Shown here in pieces: positions 9,015 through 18,573 of a stretch of 64,000 bases of DNA. The notes under the pieces were generated by a model. That model had not been told where the DNA came from and ran no database searches. It saw nothing but the letters and a program-made list of their open reading frames with translations. The translations under genes were made by a program, and so were the position numbers. Every line of letters begins with the position of its first letter. The first letter of the stretch is position 1. The stretch is from Glaciihabitans sp. (GTDB taxonomy: Bacteria > Actinomycetota > Actinomycetes > Actinomycetales > Microbacteriaceae): assembly GCA_025464095.1 (NCBI GenBank), contig JAODMF010000022.1, forward strand, positions 180,523 through 244,522, in the 5' to 3' direction.

Positions 9015-9653
9015 ATGCCCCGCTTTCTCGTCGTGCTCGACGTCGATTCGACCCTCATCGAGAACGAGGTGATCGAGCTCCTGGCCGCCGAGGCCGGTTC
9101 GCTTGCCGAAGTCGCTGCGATCACGTCGCACGCCATGAACGGCGAGCTCGACTTCGAGCAGAGCCTGCGGGCTCGCGTCGCCACGCTGGCCGGCCTGCCC
9201 GAATCGGTCTTCGACACGGTTCGCGAACGGGTGCAGGTGACGGCGGGCGTGCCCGCGATGATCGCGGCCGTGCATGCGGCAGGCGGTCGAGTCGGCGTCG
9301 TTTCCGGCGGTTTTCACGAAATCGTCGATCCGATAGCGGAAGAGCTCGGCCTCGACTACTGGCGCGCCAACCGTCTTGCGGTGCACGATGGCCAGCTCAC
9401 CGGAGAGGTCAGTGGATCGGTAATCGACGCAGTGGCGAAAGCGCACACGTTGCGCGAGTGGGCCGACGACTTCGATGTGCCGCTGTCCCGCACCGTCGCC
9501 GTGGGCGATGGAGCGAACGACCTCCCCATGATGGCAATCACGGGGCTATCGGTCGGCTTCGACGCCAAGGCGCCGGTGCGCGACGAAGCACACGTGCTCA
9601 TCGACGTGCGCGACCTGTCGCAGTTGCTTCCGCTGCTGGGACTGCGCGGCTAG
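9015..9653 (+). CDS. serB: Phosphoserine phosphatase
   Basis: 212 residues of the HAD superfamily, last step of serine biosynthesis. Motif I is DVDSTLIENEVIE (nucleophile and acid Asp), motif II VVSGGF (Ser), motif III includes a Lys in AVAKAHTL, and motif IV is GDGANDLPMM. There is no ACT domain, so this is the short form. AGGAAGG sits just before the ATG. It probably shares a transcript with glgC and converges on fabG with only 9 bp between the stops. Confidence 0.92.
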   Translation: MPRFLVVLDVDSTLIENEVIELLAAEAGSLAEVAAITSHAMNGELDFEQSLRARVATLAGLPESVFDTVRERVQVTAGVPAMIAAVHAAGGRVGVVSGGFHEIVDPIAEELGLDYWRANRLAVHDGQLTGEVSGSVIDAVAKAHTLREWADDFDVPLSRTVAVGDGANDLPMMAITGLSVGFDAKAPVRDEAHVLIDVRDLSQLLPLLGLRG

Positions 9654-9662
9654 AAACCTGGG

Positions 9663-10711
<1,049 letters not shown>

Positions 10712-10715
<4 letters not shown>

Positions 10716-10984
10716 TCGGGTTCGGTGACTCCCCCGACGGCTCGACACCGCGCTGCTCCAGGGCCGGATGCGGGTCGGCGGCGACGGCGGCGGTCAACTG
10801 GCGCAATCCGAAGATCCACTCCGCTGATCGTGTGAAGACCTGGCTCGCGTGTGACGAGCACCGTGAGTACCTGCGCGACTACCTGGCGACTCGGGACTTT
10901 CCGGTCGTCGTGACCGCGCTCGATGACATCCCCGCAATCGTCCCTGCAATCACCCCCGCAATCACCCCCGGCGGAGCCTCGTGA
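10712..10984 (+). CDS. Conserved small Cys/His protein upstream of SURF1
   Basis: 90 residues from a GTG inside the previous stop. The core reads TPRCSRAGCGSAATAAVNWRN then KTWLACDEHREYLRDYL, giving Cys-x4-Cys and a later Cys-x2-His, a plausible single zinc site. Small proteins of this kind are common beside SURF1 in actinobacteria and are sometimes mislabelled acetone carboxylase; they are far too short for that enzyme. The tail carries three near-repeats of PAIxPAITP. Function unknown; the coupling by GTGA overlaps on both sides suggests a link to cytochrome oxidase assembly. Confidence 0.7.
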
Positions 10985-11856
10985 TGCCCGGGTGGCGCTT
11001 TGTGCTCAACCGCCGCTGGTTCGGCTACCTCGCCATGGCGATCGTGTTCGCCATCGCCTGCTACTTTCTCGCGCAATGGCAGTTCGCGCGCCGCGATGAA
11101 GCGATAGCGGCGATCGCGAAAGTGCAGAACAACTACGACCGCGCACCCCAACCCCTGCCCGACGTCGTGCCGGCGTTGGCTGCTTTCCGCGCGGCGGACG
11201 AGTGGACGCCGGTGGAGGCGACCGGCACCTACCTGGTGCAGGACCAGCTGCTCGTGCGCAACCGGCCGTACGGCGGCAATCCGGGGTTCGAGGTGCTCAC
11301 CCCGCTGCGCTTGTCGAATGGCAGCATCTTCATCGTCGACCGGGGCTGGGTCCCGATTGGCAACGACCAGGACACTCCCGACAGCGTCCCCGCTCCTCCG
11401 AGCGGACTGGTGAAGGTGGATGCCCGGCTGCAGCCGAGCGAACCCGACCTGCCCGGCCGGTCCGCGCCATCCGGCCAGGTTGCGACAATCAACCTACCCA
11501 CCGTGCAGAAGCTACTCGGCACCGCGACCTACACGGGCGCATACGGCCTGCTGTCGAAGGAGTCGCCGTCCGTCGCCGTCCGGCCCGCGCCCGCTGTGAA
11601 GCCAACGCTCGACGAGGGCCCACACCTCTCCTACGCGCTGCAGTGGTTCGCGTTCGCGATCTTCGGCTTTTTCGGCCTGGGCTGGGCGATTCGGCAGGAG
11701 TATCGGCACCTCAACGCCGACGACCCGGACGAGCGCGCACGCGCCCTGGCGCGACGGAAGAAGGCCCAGGCCAAGGCCCCCACTGATGCCGACATTGAGG
11801 ATGCGATCCTCGACGGCAGCGAGGATGCGGTCCTCGACGGCAGCGCCACCCGCTGA
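10981..11856 (+). CDS. SURF1 family cytochrome c oxidase assembly protein
   Basis: 291 residues with an N-terminal transmembrane helix (about residues 14-32), an extracytoplasmic domain containing LLVRNRPYGGNPGFEVLTPL and FIVDRGWVPIG, and a second helix near residues 216-235 ending ALQWFAFAIFGFFGLGW. This two-helix topology and the RNRP...G-F and DRGWVP motifs define SURF1, needed for heme a insertion into oxidase subunit I. An Asp/Ala-rich cytoplasmic tail follows. The start is the GTG that overlaps the previous stop, although an ATG follows one codon later. ctaA and ctaB, which make heme A, are about 13 kb downstream. Confidence 0.9.
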   Translation: MMPGWRFVLNRRWFGYLAMAIVFAIACYFLAQWQFARRDEAIAAIAKVQNNYDRAPQPLPDVVPALAAFRAADEWTPVEATGTYLVQDQLLVRNRPYGGNPGFEVLTPLRLSNGSIFIVDRGWVPIGNDQDTPDSVPAPPSGLVKVDARLQPSEPDLPGRSAPSGQVATINLPTVQKLLGTATYTGAYGLLSKESPSVAVRPAPAVKPTLDEGPHLSYALQWFAFAIFGFFGLGWAIRQEYRHLNADDPDERARALARRKKAQAKAPTDADIEDAILDGSEDAVLDGSATR

Positions 11857-11940
11857 CGCTGCTGTCGGGCGCGTGGATCGGGCTGCGGTGCCCTTCGCTG
11901 CGGCGATCCTGGCTGCGGTGACCTTTTCGCGGCATCCTGC

Positions 11941-12130
11941 CGTGGTGGCGGGGGTCGTGGCGCTGGTGGCGGGAGTTGCGGCGCTGGTGGCGGGAGTCGT
12001 GGCGCGTGGTGGCGGGAGAACGGTGCCGGCGGCGGGAGACATTGCCAACGTGGCGGGAGCTAGTGCGTGATGGCGGGAGCCTGGGCTCCCGCCATCACAA
12101 CGTTTCTCCCGCCACCACAACCGGCGGGAG
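11941..12130. repeat. GGCGGGAG repeat block, copy 1
   Basis: 190 bp. The left half carries repeated GGTGGCGGGAG units and the right half TCTCCCGCCACC-type complements. At 12067-12098 two perfect 15-base arms (GTGATGGCGGGAGCC and its complement) flank a TG centre. It is nearly identical to the block at 12216-12384, apart from an extra 21-bp unit and three mismatches. Confidence 0.85.
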
Positions 12131-12215
12131 TAGGCGGAAGCGCGAGGGTGCGGAAGCGCGGGCGAGAGCGAGAAGCCGATCGGCGTCAGGGGACGCGGAT
12201 CCGGGAGTAGCAGCG

Positions 12216-12384
12216 CGTGGTGGCGGGGGTCGTGGCGCTGGTGGCGGGAGTCGTGGCGCGTGGTGGCGGGGGAACTGTGCCGGCGGCGGGAGACATTGCC
12301 AACGTGGCGGGAGCTAGTGCGTGATGGCGGGAGCCTGGGCTCCCGCCGTCACAACGTTTCTCCCGCCACCACAACCGGCGGGAG
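12216..12384. repeat. GGCGGGAG repeat block, copy 2
   Basis: 169 bp, offset 275 bp from copy 1 and in the same orientation. The palindrome at 12326-12347 has arms GGCGGGAGCC / GGCTCCCGCC. The 85 bp between the copies and the 116 bp after copy 2 are purine-rich, low-complexity DNA. Confidence 0.85.
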
Positions 12385-12500
12385 CGGGAGCGGGAGAAGC
12401 GAAAGCGCGCGGGAGCGGGAGCGTGAGAAGCGGAGGCGGAAGGGCGGGGGCGCGACCGCAAGTGCGAGATCACAACCCGCAGCCGAACCCCCGACCGCGA

Positions 12501-14105
12501 TCAAGACACGCTGATCAGGTCCGCGTAGTCAGGGTTCCAGTGGTCTTCGACGCCATCGGGCAGGATGAGCACCCGTTCCGGGTTCAGCGCCTCGACAGCG
12601 CCCTCGTCGTGGCTGACGAGCACGACGGCGCCCGCGTAGTTCGACAGCGCATCCAGGATCTCGTTCCGACTGGCCGGGTCGAGGTTGTTCGTGGGCTCGT
12701 CGAGCAGCAGCACGTTCGCCCCGGACACGACGATCATCGCGAGGGCCAGCCGCGTCTTCTCGCCGCCGGAGAGTACTCCCGCAGGTTTCTTGGAGTCATC
12801 CCCGGTGAACAGGAACGAGCCGAGAACGCGCCGCGCCTCCGTCTCCGTGATGTTCGGGGATGACGAAACCATGTTCTCCAGCACACTGCGCTTGACGTCG
12901 ATCGTCTCGTGCTCCTGCGCGTAGTACCCGATCCGCAAGCCATGGCCGGGTTCTACCTGGCCGGTGTCCGGCTTGTCCTGGCCGGCGAGGATGCGCAGTA
13001 GGGTCGTCTTTCCTGCACCGTTGAGTCCCAGCACGACCACCTTCGAACCGCGGTCGATCGCGAGGTCGACGGCAGCAAAAATTTCTAGCGAGCCGTAGCT
13101 CTTGCTGAGGTTCGATGCCATCAGCGGCGTTCGACCGCACGCTACCGGGTCGGGGAACCGCAGCTTCGCCACGCGGTCGGATGCCCGTACCTCCTCGAGC
13201 CCGGAGAGCATCTTCTCGGCACGCGCAACCATCTGGTGTGCGGCGGCGGCCTTGCTGGCCTTCGCACCGAAGCGGGCGGCCTGCAGTTGCAGCTGCGTCG
13301 CCTTCTTCTCGACGTTGACGCGTTCCTTCTTGCGACGCTCCTCGTCGGCCTCGCGCTGGCGCAGGTAGTGCTTCCAGCCCATGTTGTAGACGTCGATCTG
13401 CTCACGGTTCGCGTCGAGGTAGAAGACCTTGTTGACGGTCTCCCCCACGAGTTCGACGTCGTGGCTGATCACGATGAAGCCGCCCGCATAGTTCTTCAGG
13501 AAGTCGCGCAGCCAGACGACGGAGTCGGCATCCAAATGGTTCGTCGGTTCGTCCAGAATCAGCGTCTGAGCATCGGAGAACAGGATGCGCGCGAGTTCGA
13601 TTCGGCGCCGCTGCCCACCCGAAAGCGTCTTCAGCGGCTGATCGAGGATGCGGTCGGGCAGGCTGAGATTGCTGGCGATGGATGCCGCTTCCGCTTCGGC
13701 CGCGTAGCCGCCGAGCGAATCGAACCGGTCGGTCAGCGAACCGTACTTCTTCATCGCGGCGGCGCTGACGGCCGGATCCGTGCTGGCCATCGCCACCGAT
13801 GCCTCGTTCATGCCGAGCACGAGCGATCCGAGGCCGCGGGCGTTGAGGATGCGCGTGCGCGCCAGCTCCTCGGGGTCGCCGGAGCGCGGGTCCTGGGGCA
13901 GGTAGCCGATGTCGCCGGAGCGATCGATCGTCCCACCGTTCTGGAGCAGCTCACCGGCGAGCACTTTGGTGAGGGTCGTCTTGCCCGCGCCGTTGCGCCC
14001 GACGAGGCCCACCTTGTCTCCGCGGTCTACACGAAAGGTGACTTCAGACATCAGTGTCCGCGCCCCGACCCGAATCTCGAGGTCTTGCACAGACAGCACA
14101 GGCAT
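12501..14105 (-). CDS. ABC-F family ATPase (ribosome-associated type)
   Basis: 534 residues with two ABC domains and no membrane segment. Domain 1 has Walker A GRNGAGKTT and signature LSGGQRRRIELARI; domain 2 has GLNGAGKTT and LSGGEKTRLALAMI; both Walker B sites end in DEPTN. Between them (about residues 245-300) is a charged linker, EADEERRKKERVNVEKKATQ, corresponding to the P-site tRNA interaction motif of ABC-F proteins. Members act on the ribosome, in translation quality control or antibiotic protection; nothing here identifies a resistance type. The start is the ATG at 14105. Confidence 0.92.
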   Translation of the reverse strand: MPVLSVQDLEIRVGARTLMSEVTFRVDRGDKVGLVGRNGAGKTTLTKVLAGELLQNGGTIDRSGDIGYLPQDPRSGDPEELARTRILNARGLGSLVLGMNEASVAMASTDPAVSAAAMKKYGSLTDRFDSLGGYAAEAEAASIASNLSLPDRILDQPLKTLSGGQRRRIELARILFSDAQTLILDEPTNHLDADSVVWLRDFLKNYAGGFIVISHDVELVGETVNKVFYLDANREQIDVYNMGWKHYLRQREADEERRKKERVNVEKKATQLQLQAARFGAKASKAAAAHQMVARAEKMLSGLEEVRASDRVAKLRFPDPVACGRTPLMASNLSKSYGSLEIFAAVDLAIDRGSKVVVLGLNGAGKTTLLRILAGQDKPDTGQVEPGHGLRIGYYAQEHETIDVKRSVLENMVSSSPNITETEARRVLGSFLFTGDDSKKPAGVLSGGEKTRLALAMIVVSGANVLLLDEPTNNLDPASRNEILDALSNYAGAVVLVSHDEGAVEALNPERVLILPDGVEDHWNPDYADLISVS

Positions 14106-14208
14106 AGTCCAGTTCTTTAGGCGTGTTTCGACAACACAAGGGAGGGGGGACAGCCAGATAGTCTACTTGGCAGTCCCCTGTAACTTCTGCGAGGCCCCGA
14201 GGAGCAAT

Positions 14209-14862
14209 ATGTCGACCCTGACCCTGGCGTACGGACGCCCCACTCTCGCCGACCGCGTGTTCGCGCGCGGCCTGCTGATGGATGTCGTTCTCATTGCGGC
14301 CGGAGCCGGCCTTACCGCGATCGCGGCGCAGCTGATCATTCCGATCTGGCCGGTGCCAATCACTGGCCAGACTTTCGCTGTGCTGCTCGTCGGAACGGTT
14401 CTCGGGCCGGTGCGCGGCGCGCTGGCGATGGTGCTGTACGCGGTTCTCGGAATCGTCGGGCTTCCCGTCTTCGCCGGCGGAGGATCCGGAAGCATCTGGA
14501 ATTCGACGTCGGGCGGGTTCATCGTCGGGTTCATTTTTGCCGCGGCGCTCGTCGGCTGGCTGGCGCAGCGCGAGTGGGACCACAAAATCGTCCGCACGTT
14601 TGTCTCGTTCGTGGCTGGCACCGTGGTGATGTACCTGTTCGGCCTTCCGTGGCTGTATGTCGTGCTCACCACCTTCCCGGACGCCGTGCTGGTGAAATTC
14701 TTTGGTACGACGAACGAACTGCAGGCGACTTTCGCCGGCGGCATCGTTCCGTTCCTGCTCGGCGACGTGCTGAAGGCGATCGTGGCGGCCGCCATCCTGC
14801 CGATCGCCTGGCGCGGGGTGCGCTCGGCCGACAAGAGCACGGGCAGAGACGCCGAGGCCTGA
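14209..14862 (+). CDS. bioY: Biotin transporter BioY (ECF substrate-binding subunit)
   Basis: 217 residues, about six hydrophobic helices, with BioY signatures: VPITGQTFAVLLVGTVLGP, YAVLGIVGLPVFAGG, and TSGGFIVGF. BioY is the biotin-specific S component of an ECF transporter. No bioM/bioN genes follow, so it must work alone or with shared energy-coupling subunits encoded elsewhere. CGAGGAG lies six bases before the ATG at 14209. The upstream in-frame extension overlaps the ABC-F gene and is rejected. Confidence 0.93.
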   Translation: MSTLTLAYGRPTLADRVFARGLLMDVVLIAAGAGLTAIAAQLIIPIWPVPITGQTFAVLLVGTVLGPVRGALAMVLYAVLGIVGLPVFAGGGSGSIWNSTSGGFIVGFIFAAALVGWLAQREWDHKIVRTFVSFVAGTVVMYLFGLPWLYVVLTTFPDAVLVKFFGTTNELQATFAGGIVPFLLGDVLKAIVAAAILPIAWRGVRSADKSTGRDAEA

Positions 14863-14909
14863 TTTCCGGTTCACCAGTCGTTATCGGCTGATTCGCGGAT
14901 GCCGCACAA

Positions 14910-14915
14910 GAGAAT
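14910..14915 (+). promoter_or_regulatory. -10 box of the GH6 gene (leaderless arrangement)
   Basis: GAGAAT, six bases, then the ATG at 14922. Confidence 0.45.
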
Positions 14916-14921
14916 GGGCAC

Positions 14922-15896
14922 ATGGCAACATCTGGGGGGCGAACACGGGCCATCGTCATTCTCGCTGCGGCGGCTGCGGCCTTAGCGGTTGGTGGGTTTC
15001 TGGTGTCGACGTTCGTTCGGCCGCAGTCCGCGGGCAACCCGTTCGCCGGCACGAGCCTGTACATCGACCCGGACTCGACCGCCCAGCGCGCTCTCGCTTC
15101 GGCGACGGATGCCGACCGGGCTGCGATCGCGAAGATAGCGGACACGCCGTCGGCGATCTGGCTGCTGCCCGAGACGTACCCGACCGCGTCCATTGCTGCA
15201 TACGTCGACGGCGTGGCGACGGATGCCAACGGCAAGCAGCAGACGCCCGTCTTCGTCGTCTACGGCATCCCCGATCGCGACTGCGCTGCCAAACAGTCGG
15301 CTGGCGGGCTGACACCGGACCAGTATCCGGACTGGATCTCACAAATCGCGCGCGGGCTGGCGAAACACACGTCCGTCGTCATCCTCGAACCGGATGCCCT
15401 TGCCCTCGCGCCCGAGTGCGACAACGTGGGCGCGCGCACCGCTCAGATCCGAGCGGCGGTCTCGACGCTGGTCCCATCGGGTGCCTCGATCTACCTCGAC
15501 GCGGGGCACTCGAACTTCCGTGATGCGGCGACGATCGCGACCCTGCTCAAGCAGGCGGGCATCGATCAGGTGCGCGGGTTCTCCAGCAACGTCGCCAACT
15601 TCAACTCGACGGCGGACGAGGTCGCATACGACCAGAAGGTCAGCGACCTGACCGGCGGTGCGCACTTCGTGATCGACACCTCGCGCAATGGCAGCGGACC
15701 GGCTTCCGACGCCCAGTTCTGCAATCCGCCGGGACGCACCCTCGGCCCTGGCCCCGTGGTGATCAGCGATGGAACCGCGCACGACGCCAATCTCTGGATC
15801 AAGAATCCGGGGGAAAGCGACGGCGCCTGCAACGGCGGGCCTCCCGCCGGACAGTGGTGGAACGCGGGCGCGGTCGCACTCGCGGGCGGCCAGTAG
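14922..15896 (+). CDS. Glycoside hydrolase family 6 (endoglucanase/cellobiohydrolase-like), membrane-anchored or secreted
   Basis: 324 residues. An N-terminal hydrophobic segment (about residues 10-30) is a signal anchor or signal peptide. GH6 motifs follow in order: VYGIPDRDCAAKQSAGG, VVILEPDALA (the general acid Asp), IYLDAGHSNF, GFSSNVANFNST, HFVIDTSRNGSG, CNPPGRTLG and WIKNPGESDG. GH6 cleaves beta-1,4-glucan with inversion. No carbohydrate-binding module is present, so it may trim a self-made glucan rather than digest plant cellulose, as proposed for CslZ in Streptomyces. A processive-type GT2 gene lies 1 kb away. Confidence 0.9.
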   Translation: MATSGGRTRAIVILAAAAAALAVGGFLVSTFVRPQSAGNPFAGTSLYIDPDSTAQRALASATDADRAAIAKIADTPSAIWLLPETYPTASIAAYVDGVATDANGKQQTPVFVVYGIPDRDCAAKQSAGGLTPDQYPDWISQIARGLAKHTSVVILEPDALALAPECDNVGARTAQIRAAVSTLVPSGASIYLDAGHSNFRDAATIATLLKQAGIDQVRGFSSNVANFNSTADEVAYDQKVSDLTGGAHFVIDTSRNGSGPASDAQFCNPPGRTLGPGPVVISDGTAHDANLWIKNPGESDGACNGGPPAGQWWNAGAVALAGGQ

Positions 15897-15929
15897 CCGC
15901 GCCTGTACAACACGCACCACCGCAGTTGT

Positions 15930-15935
15930 TAGCAT
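15930..15935 (+). promoter_or_regulatory. -10 box of the response regulator gene (leaderless arrangement)
   Basis: TAGCAT, six bases, then the ATG at 15942. Confidence 0.55.
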
Positions 15936-15941
15936 CAAGGC

Positions 15942-16895
15942 ATGGATAGCGGGGGGCAGCCACGGGTCGCGGTGGTTGTAGAAGACGACGATGACATCAG
16001 GCACCTCCTTGAGACCGTGCTCAGCCAGGCCGGTTTCCAGGTAATTTCGGCAGGCAATGGACCGGACGGCATCGAGGCGGTGCGCCGGTACGAGCCGATT
16101 GTGACCACGCTCGACGTCAACATGCCCGGCATCGACGGCTTCGAAACCGCACGCCGGATCCGCGCGTTCAGCTCCACCTACATCATCATGATGACCGCTC
16201 TGAGCGAAGAGATTGACGCCATGCAGGGGCTGGATGCCGGGGCCGACGACTACATCGTTAAGCCCTTCCGTCCCCGCGAGTTGCGCGCGCGTATCGAGGC
16301 GATGCTCCGTCGGCCGCGCGTCATCGCGGACCCGGTGGTGGCGCCGGGCGCCGCGCCCGCAGAGGCACCCGAACCAGTTGCCTCCTCCCCCGCTCCGGCA
16401 CCCTACGTTCCCGCCGGACGCAGGACGTACCAGCCCCGCTCCGCGGTCTCCCCCGCCGCGCCCGCGCCGGTGGCGCACACGGCAGAGCCGTTGATCGTCG
16501 CCCCACCGGAAGCGGTCAGCACGCAGGAGCCCGAGTCGGCCTCCGCTCCAGCGCCCCGCGAGGGATCCGGGTGGCTCGAACACAACGGACTGTGGCTCAA
16601 TGTCGAGACGCGGGTGGTGCAGGTCGATGGACGAGAGCTGGAGCTTACGCGCAGCGAGTTCGATCTGCTCGGCGGCCTGATGGAATCCGGTCGTCGGGTT
16701 CGCACGAAGGCTGACCTGGTTCTACTCCTGCGCGGCGAGAGCTACGTGACGAGCCATTTCATCAGCGAGGCAGACAAGCGCGCCATCGAAGTGCATCTGG
16801 CGAACCTCCGCAAGAAGCTCACGGATACCGCCCAGACCCCACGCTGGGTCGAGACGGTCCGCGGCGTCGGCTACCGGATGACGGCCGGTTCGTAG
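15942..16895 (+). CDS. OmpR/PhoB-type response regulator, orphan
   Basis: 317 residues. The receiver domain (about 8-125) has the acidic pocket VEDDDD, phosphoacceptor Asp in TTLDVNMPG, Thr in MMTA and Lys in VKPF. A Pro/Ala-rich linker of about 80 residues (roughly 126-208), unusually long for this class, leads to a winged helix-turn-helix (about 212-315) with LTRSEFDLL and WVETVRGVGYRM. No histidine kinase is adjacent. It sits between the GH6 gene and the convergent GT2 gene, which makes them candidate targets, but no binding site was identified. Confidence 0.92.
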   Translation: MDSGGQPRVAVVVEDDDDIRHLLETVLSQAGFQVISAGNGPDGIEAVRRYEPIVTTLDVNMPGIDGFETARRIRAFSSTYIIMMTALSEEIDAMQGLDAGADDYIVKPFRPRELRARIEAMLRRPRVIADPVVAPGAAPAEAPEPVASSPAPAPYVPAGRRTYQPRSAVSPAAPAPVAHTAEPLIVAPPEAVSTQEPESASAPAPREGSGWLEHNGLWLNVETRVVQVDGRELELTRSEFDLLGGLMESGRRVRTKADLVLLLRGESYVTSHFISEADKRAIEVHLANLRKKLTDTAQTPRWVETVRGVGYRMTAGS

Positions 16896-16937
16896 CATTC
16901 TCGCGCAGCTGCGGTCCGCTGGCTGTCCGACTGCTTG

Positions 16938-18383
16938 CTAGACCTTGTAGCCGCGGTGACGCTGGAACAACTTGCCCAGCATCGAGATGGTCTGGACGCC
17001 GGTGATGACACCGAGGATCGGCCATCCGATCCACAGGATCGTCGACCGCACCACGAATGAGAGCTGGAACCAGGTGAAGACCGCGGCAACGACAACGAGG
17101 GCAAAGACGACGATCGGAACCAGGTAGCCGTTGCCCGAGCCCCGCTCCGCCTTGGCCTGTGCCGCCCAGTTGTCGGTCTGCTTGCGACTCAGGAACTTCG
17201 TCCATGCCCGCAGGAAATGGCCGAGACGCACCCACATGTAGATCTCCGCGGGAAAAAGCAGCAGGGCGAACAGGATGTCCTTCCAGTTTCGGTTCTTCAT
17301 CGATGCCGCGATCCGCAGGTTCAGGAGGATCGCCGCAACGGGCGGGATCAGCCAGATCGGCGAGAAGACGAACGCGTGGATGGAGAGCGAAAAGAACAGG
17401 AGAACTAGGAACATCAGTCGCGTGACCGCGTTGACGAGCATGGAGAAGTTTTCGAGCCAGCGCAGGCGCAGGTTCGGATGCAGCGGCTGACCCTTCGTGT
17501 CGCCGCGCTGTCCCGGCCACATGAGTTCGATCGCGCCGAAGTTCCACTTGACCTGCTGGGCGTCGAGTCCGCGCAGCGTGGTCATGCCACCGACATCCGC
17601 ACGTGCCTGGGCGCTGATCTTGGTCAGGTAACCGGCGCTCTTGATCTGCAGCGACAGCAGCGAGTCTTCGACCTCGGAGTCTTTCACCCACGGCGTTGAC
17701 TGGTGGTTGTCTTCCATCGCCTGGCGGAGCGCCTCGACGGAAAAGATCGAGAACTGACCGCCGAGCACGGCCATGTTGCGACCGCGCAGCATGTTCTGCA
17801 TGTTAAAGGCGGCGAACTGGGTGCGCTGGCCTGCGATGAGGAACTGCGGGATCATGCCCTTGATCGGTGCGTCATCGATGCTGAAGATTGCCGAAATTCC
17901 GCCGATGCGGGTGTCGGACGCGATTTCAGCCTCCAGCATCTCAACGGCATCCGGGGACGCCACGGTGTCGCCGTCGACGCCCAGAAGGTAGTCGCAACCT
18001 TCGACGAGGGTGAACCCGTAGTTGAGTGCGCCCACCTTCTTGTCCTTGTTCTTGCCGATGTCGTGCACGTACACCTCGGTGAACTGCTCCACGCCGTCGA
18101 CGACGCGCGTGTGCGGGCCGGCGAAATCCGCGGCGATCCTGACCGTGTCATCCGTCGTGTTGTTGACGACCACGTGGATGACGTCGGGCAGGCGAGTCTG
18201 CGCAAGAAGCGACTTGAGAACGTCGGCGATCGACTCCGCCTCGTTGTACGCGGGAATCAGGCATCCGATGGTCGGACGGTAAGCCTGCATGGAGTCGACG
18301 GATGCGATGAACTCGGCGGAAAGCTCGTCGTCAACGGCGACAGCCGTCTCGTTGCTCACGTAGCGGGTGTTGAGTGAAGTCAA
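16938..18383 (-). CDS. Processive-type family 2 glycosyltransferase, membrane protein
   Basis: 481 residues. The cytoplasmic GT-A domain (about 37-300) has the GT2 Asp motifs: VVNNTTDDT, GVDGDT and KDSEVEDSLL, then QQVKW in the position of the Q-x-x-R-W motif of BcsA/PgaC-like synthases, with Lys replacing Arg. Hydrophobic helices follow (about 312-362, 368-385 and 425-470). These features suggest a synthase for an exported beta-linked polymer. The TTG start at 18383 follows a GGGGG-type ribosome site at 7 bases; a later start would cut the N-terminal tail but not the catalytic domain. The adjacent GH6 glucanase suggests the polymer is a beta-glucan. Confidence 0.82.
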   Translation of the reverse strand: MTSLNTRYVSNETAVAVDDELSAEFIASVDSMQAYRPTIGCLIPAYNEAESIADVLKSLLAQTRLPDVIHVVVNNTTDDTVRIAADFAGPHTRVVDGVEQFTEVYVHDIGKNKDKKVGALNYGFTLVEGCDYLLGVDGDTVASPDAVEMLEAEIASDTRIGGISAIFSIDDAPIKGMIPQFLIAGQRTQFAAFNMQNMLRGRNMAVLGGQFSIFSVEALRQAMEDNHQSTPWVKDSEVEDSLLSLQIKSAGYLTKISAQARADVGGMTTLRGLDAQQVKWNFGAIELMWPGQRGDTKGQPLHPNLRLRWLENFSMLVNAVTRLMFLVLLFFSLSIHAFVFSPIWLIPPVAAILLNLRIAASMKNRNWKDILFALLLFPAEIYMWVRLGHFLRAWTKFLSRKQTDNWAAQAKAERGSGNGYLVPIVVFALVVVAAVFTWFQLSFVVRSTILWIGWPILGVITGVQTISMLGKLFQRHRGYKV

Positions 18384-18573
18384 AAGTGTGCCCCCGGCGA
18401 TGGTTCTGTGGTTATGCCCGGTGGCCCTGCGCTCCGGTGTCTGTGCTCAACGCAATGGCGTTAATGCAATGCTGCACGAGCCTGCTCTGGATTCCCGCGC
18501 GTTCAGGGCAGTATTAGCTCAGGATTGGCTCAAGATCAGCACCGGTAAGGTGGTGACCTCACAAGGGGGAGAA
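18384..18573. promoter_or_regulatory. Divergent regulatory interval between GT2 and lipoprotein genes
   Basis: 190 bp holding both promoters. Visible structure: a small hairpin AACGC-AATG-GCGTT and tandem near-repeats GCTCAGGATT / GCTCAAGATC shortly before a TAAGGT -10-like box for the lipoprotein gene. No regulator site is identified. Confidence 0.4.

Larger units (their letters stand above)
11857..12500. other. Non-coding interval between convergent SURF1 and ABC-F genes
   Basis: 644 bp without a credible gene. It consists of a short lead-in, two copies of the GGCGGGAG block, and GGGAG/GAAGC-rich low-complexity DNA. Open frames here are by-products of the repeats: they have no family resemblance, ribosome site or promoter. 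Confidence 0.8.

Noticed and set aside
11786..12514. Open frames across the GGCGGGAG blocks
   Set aside because: Their translations are Ala/Gly/Arg/Val-rich repeats that follow the DNA repeat unit and have no ribosome site or recognisable domain.
14106..14208. Riboswitch or biotin operator before bioY
   Set aside because: I could find neither a conserved aptamer pattern nor a clear BirA/BioQ-type inverted repeat in these 103 bp.
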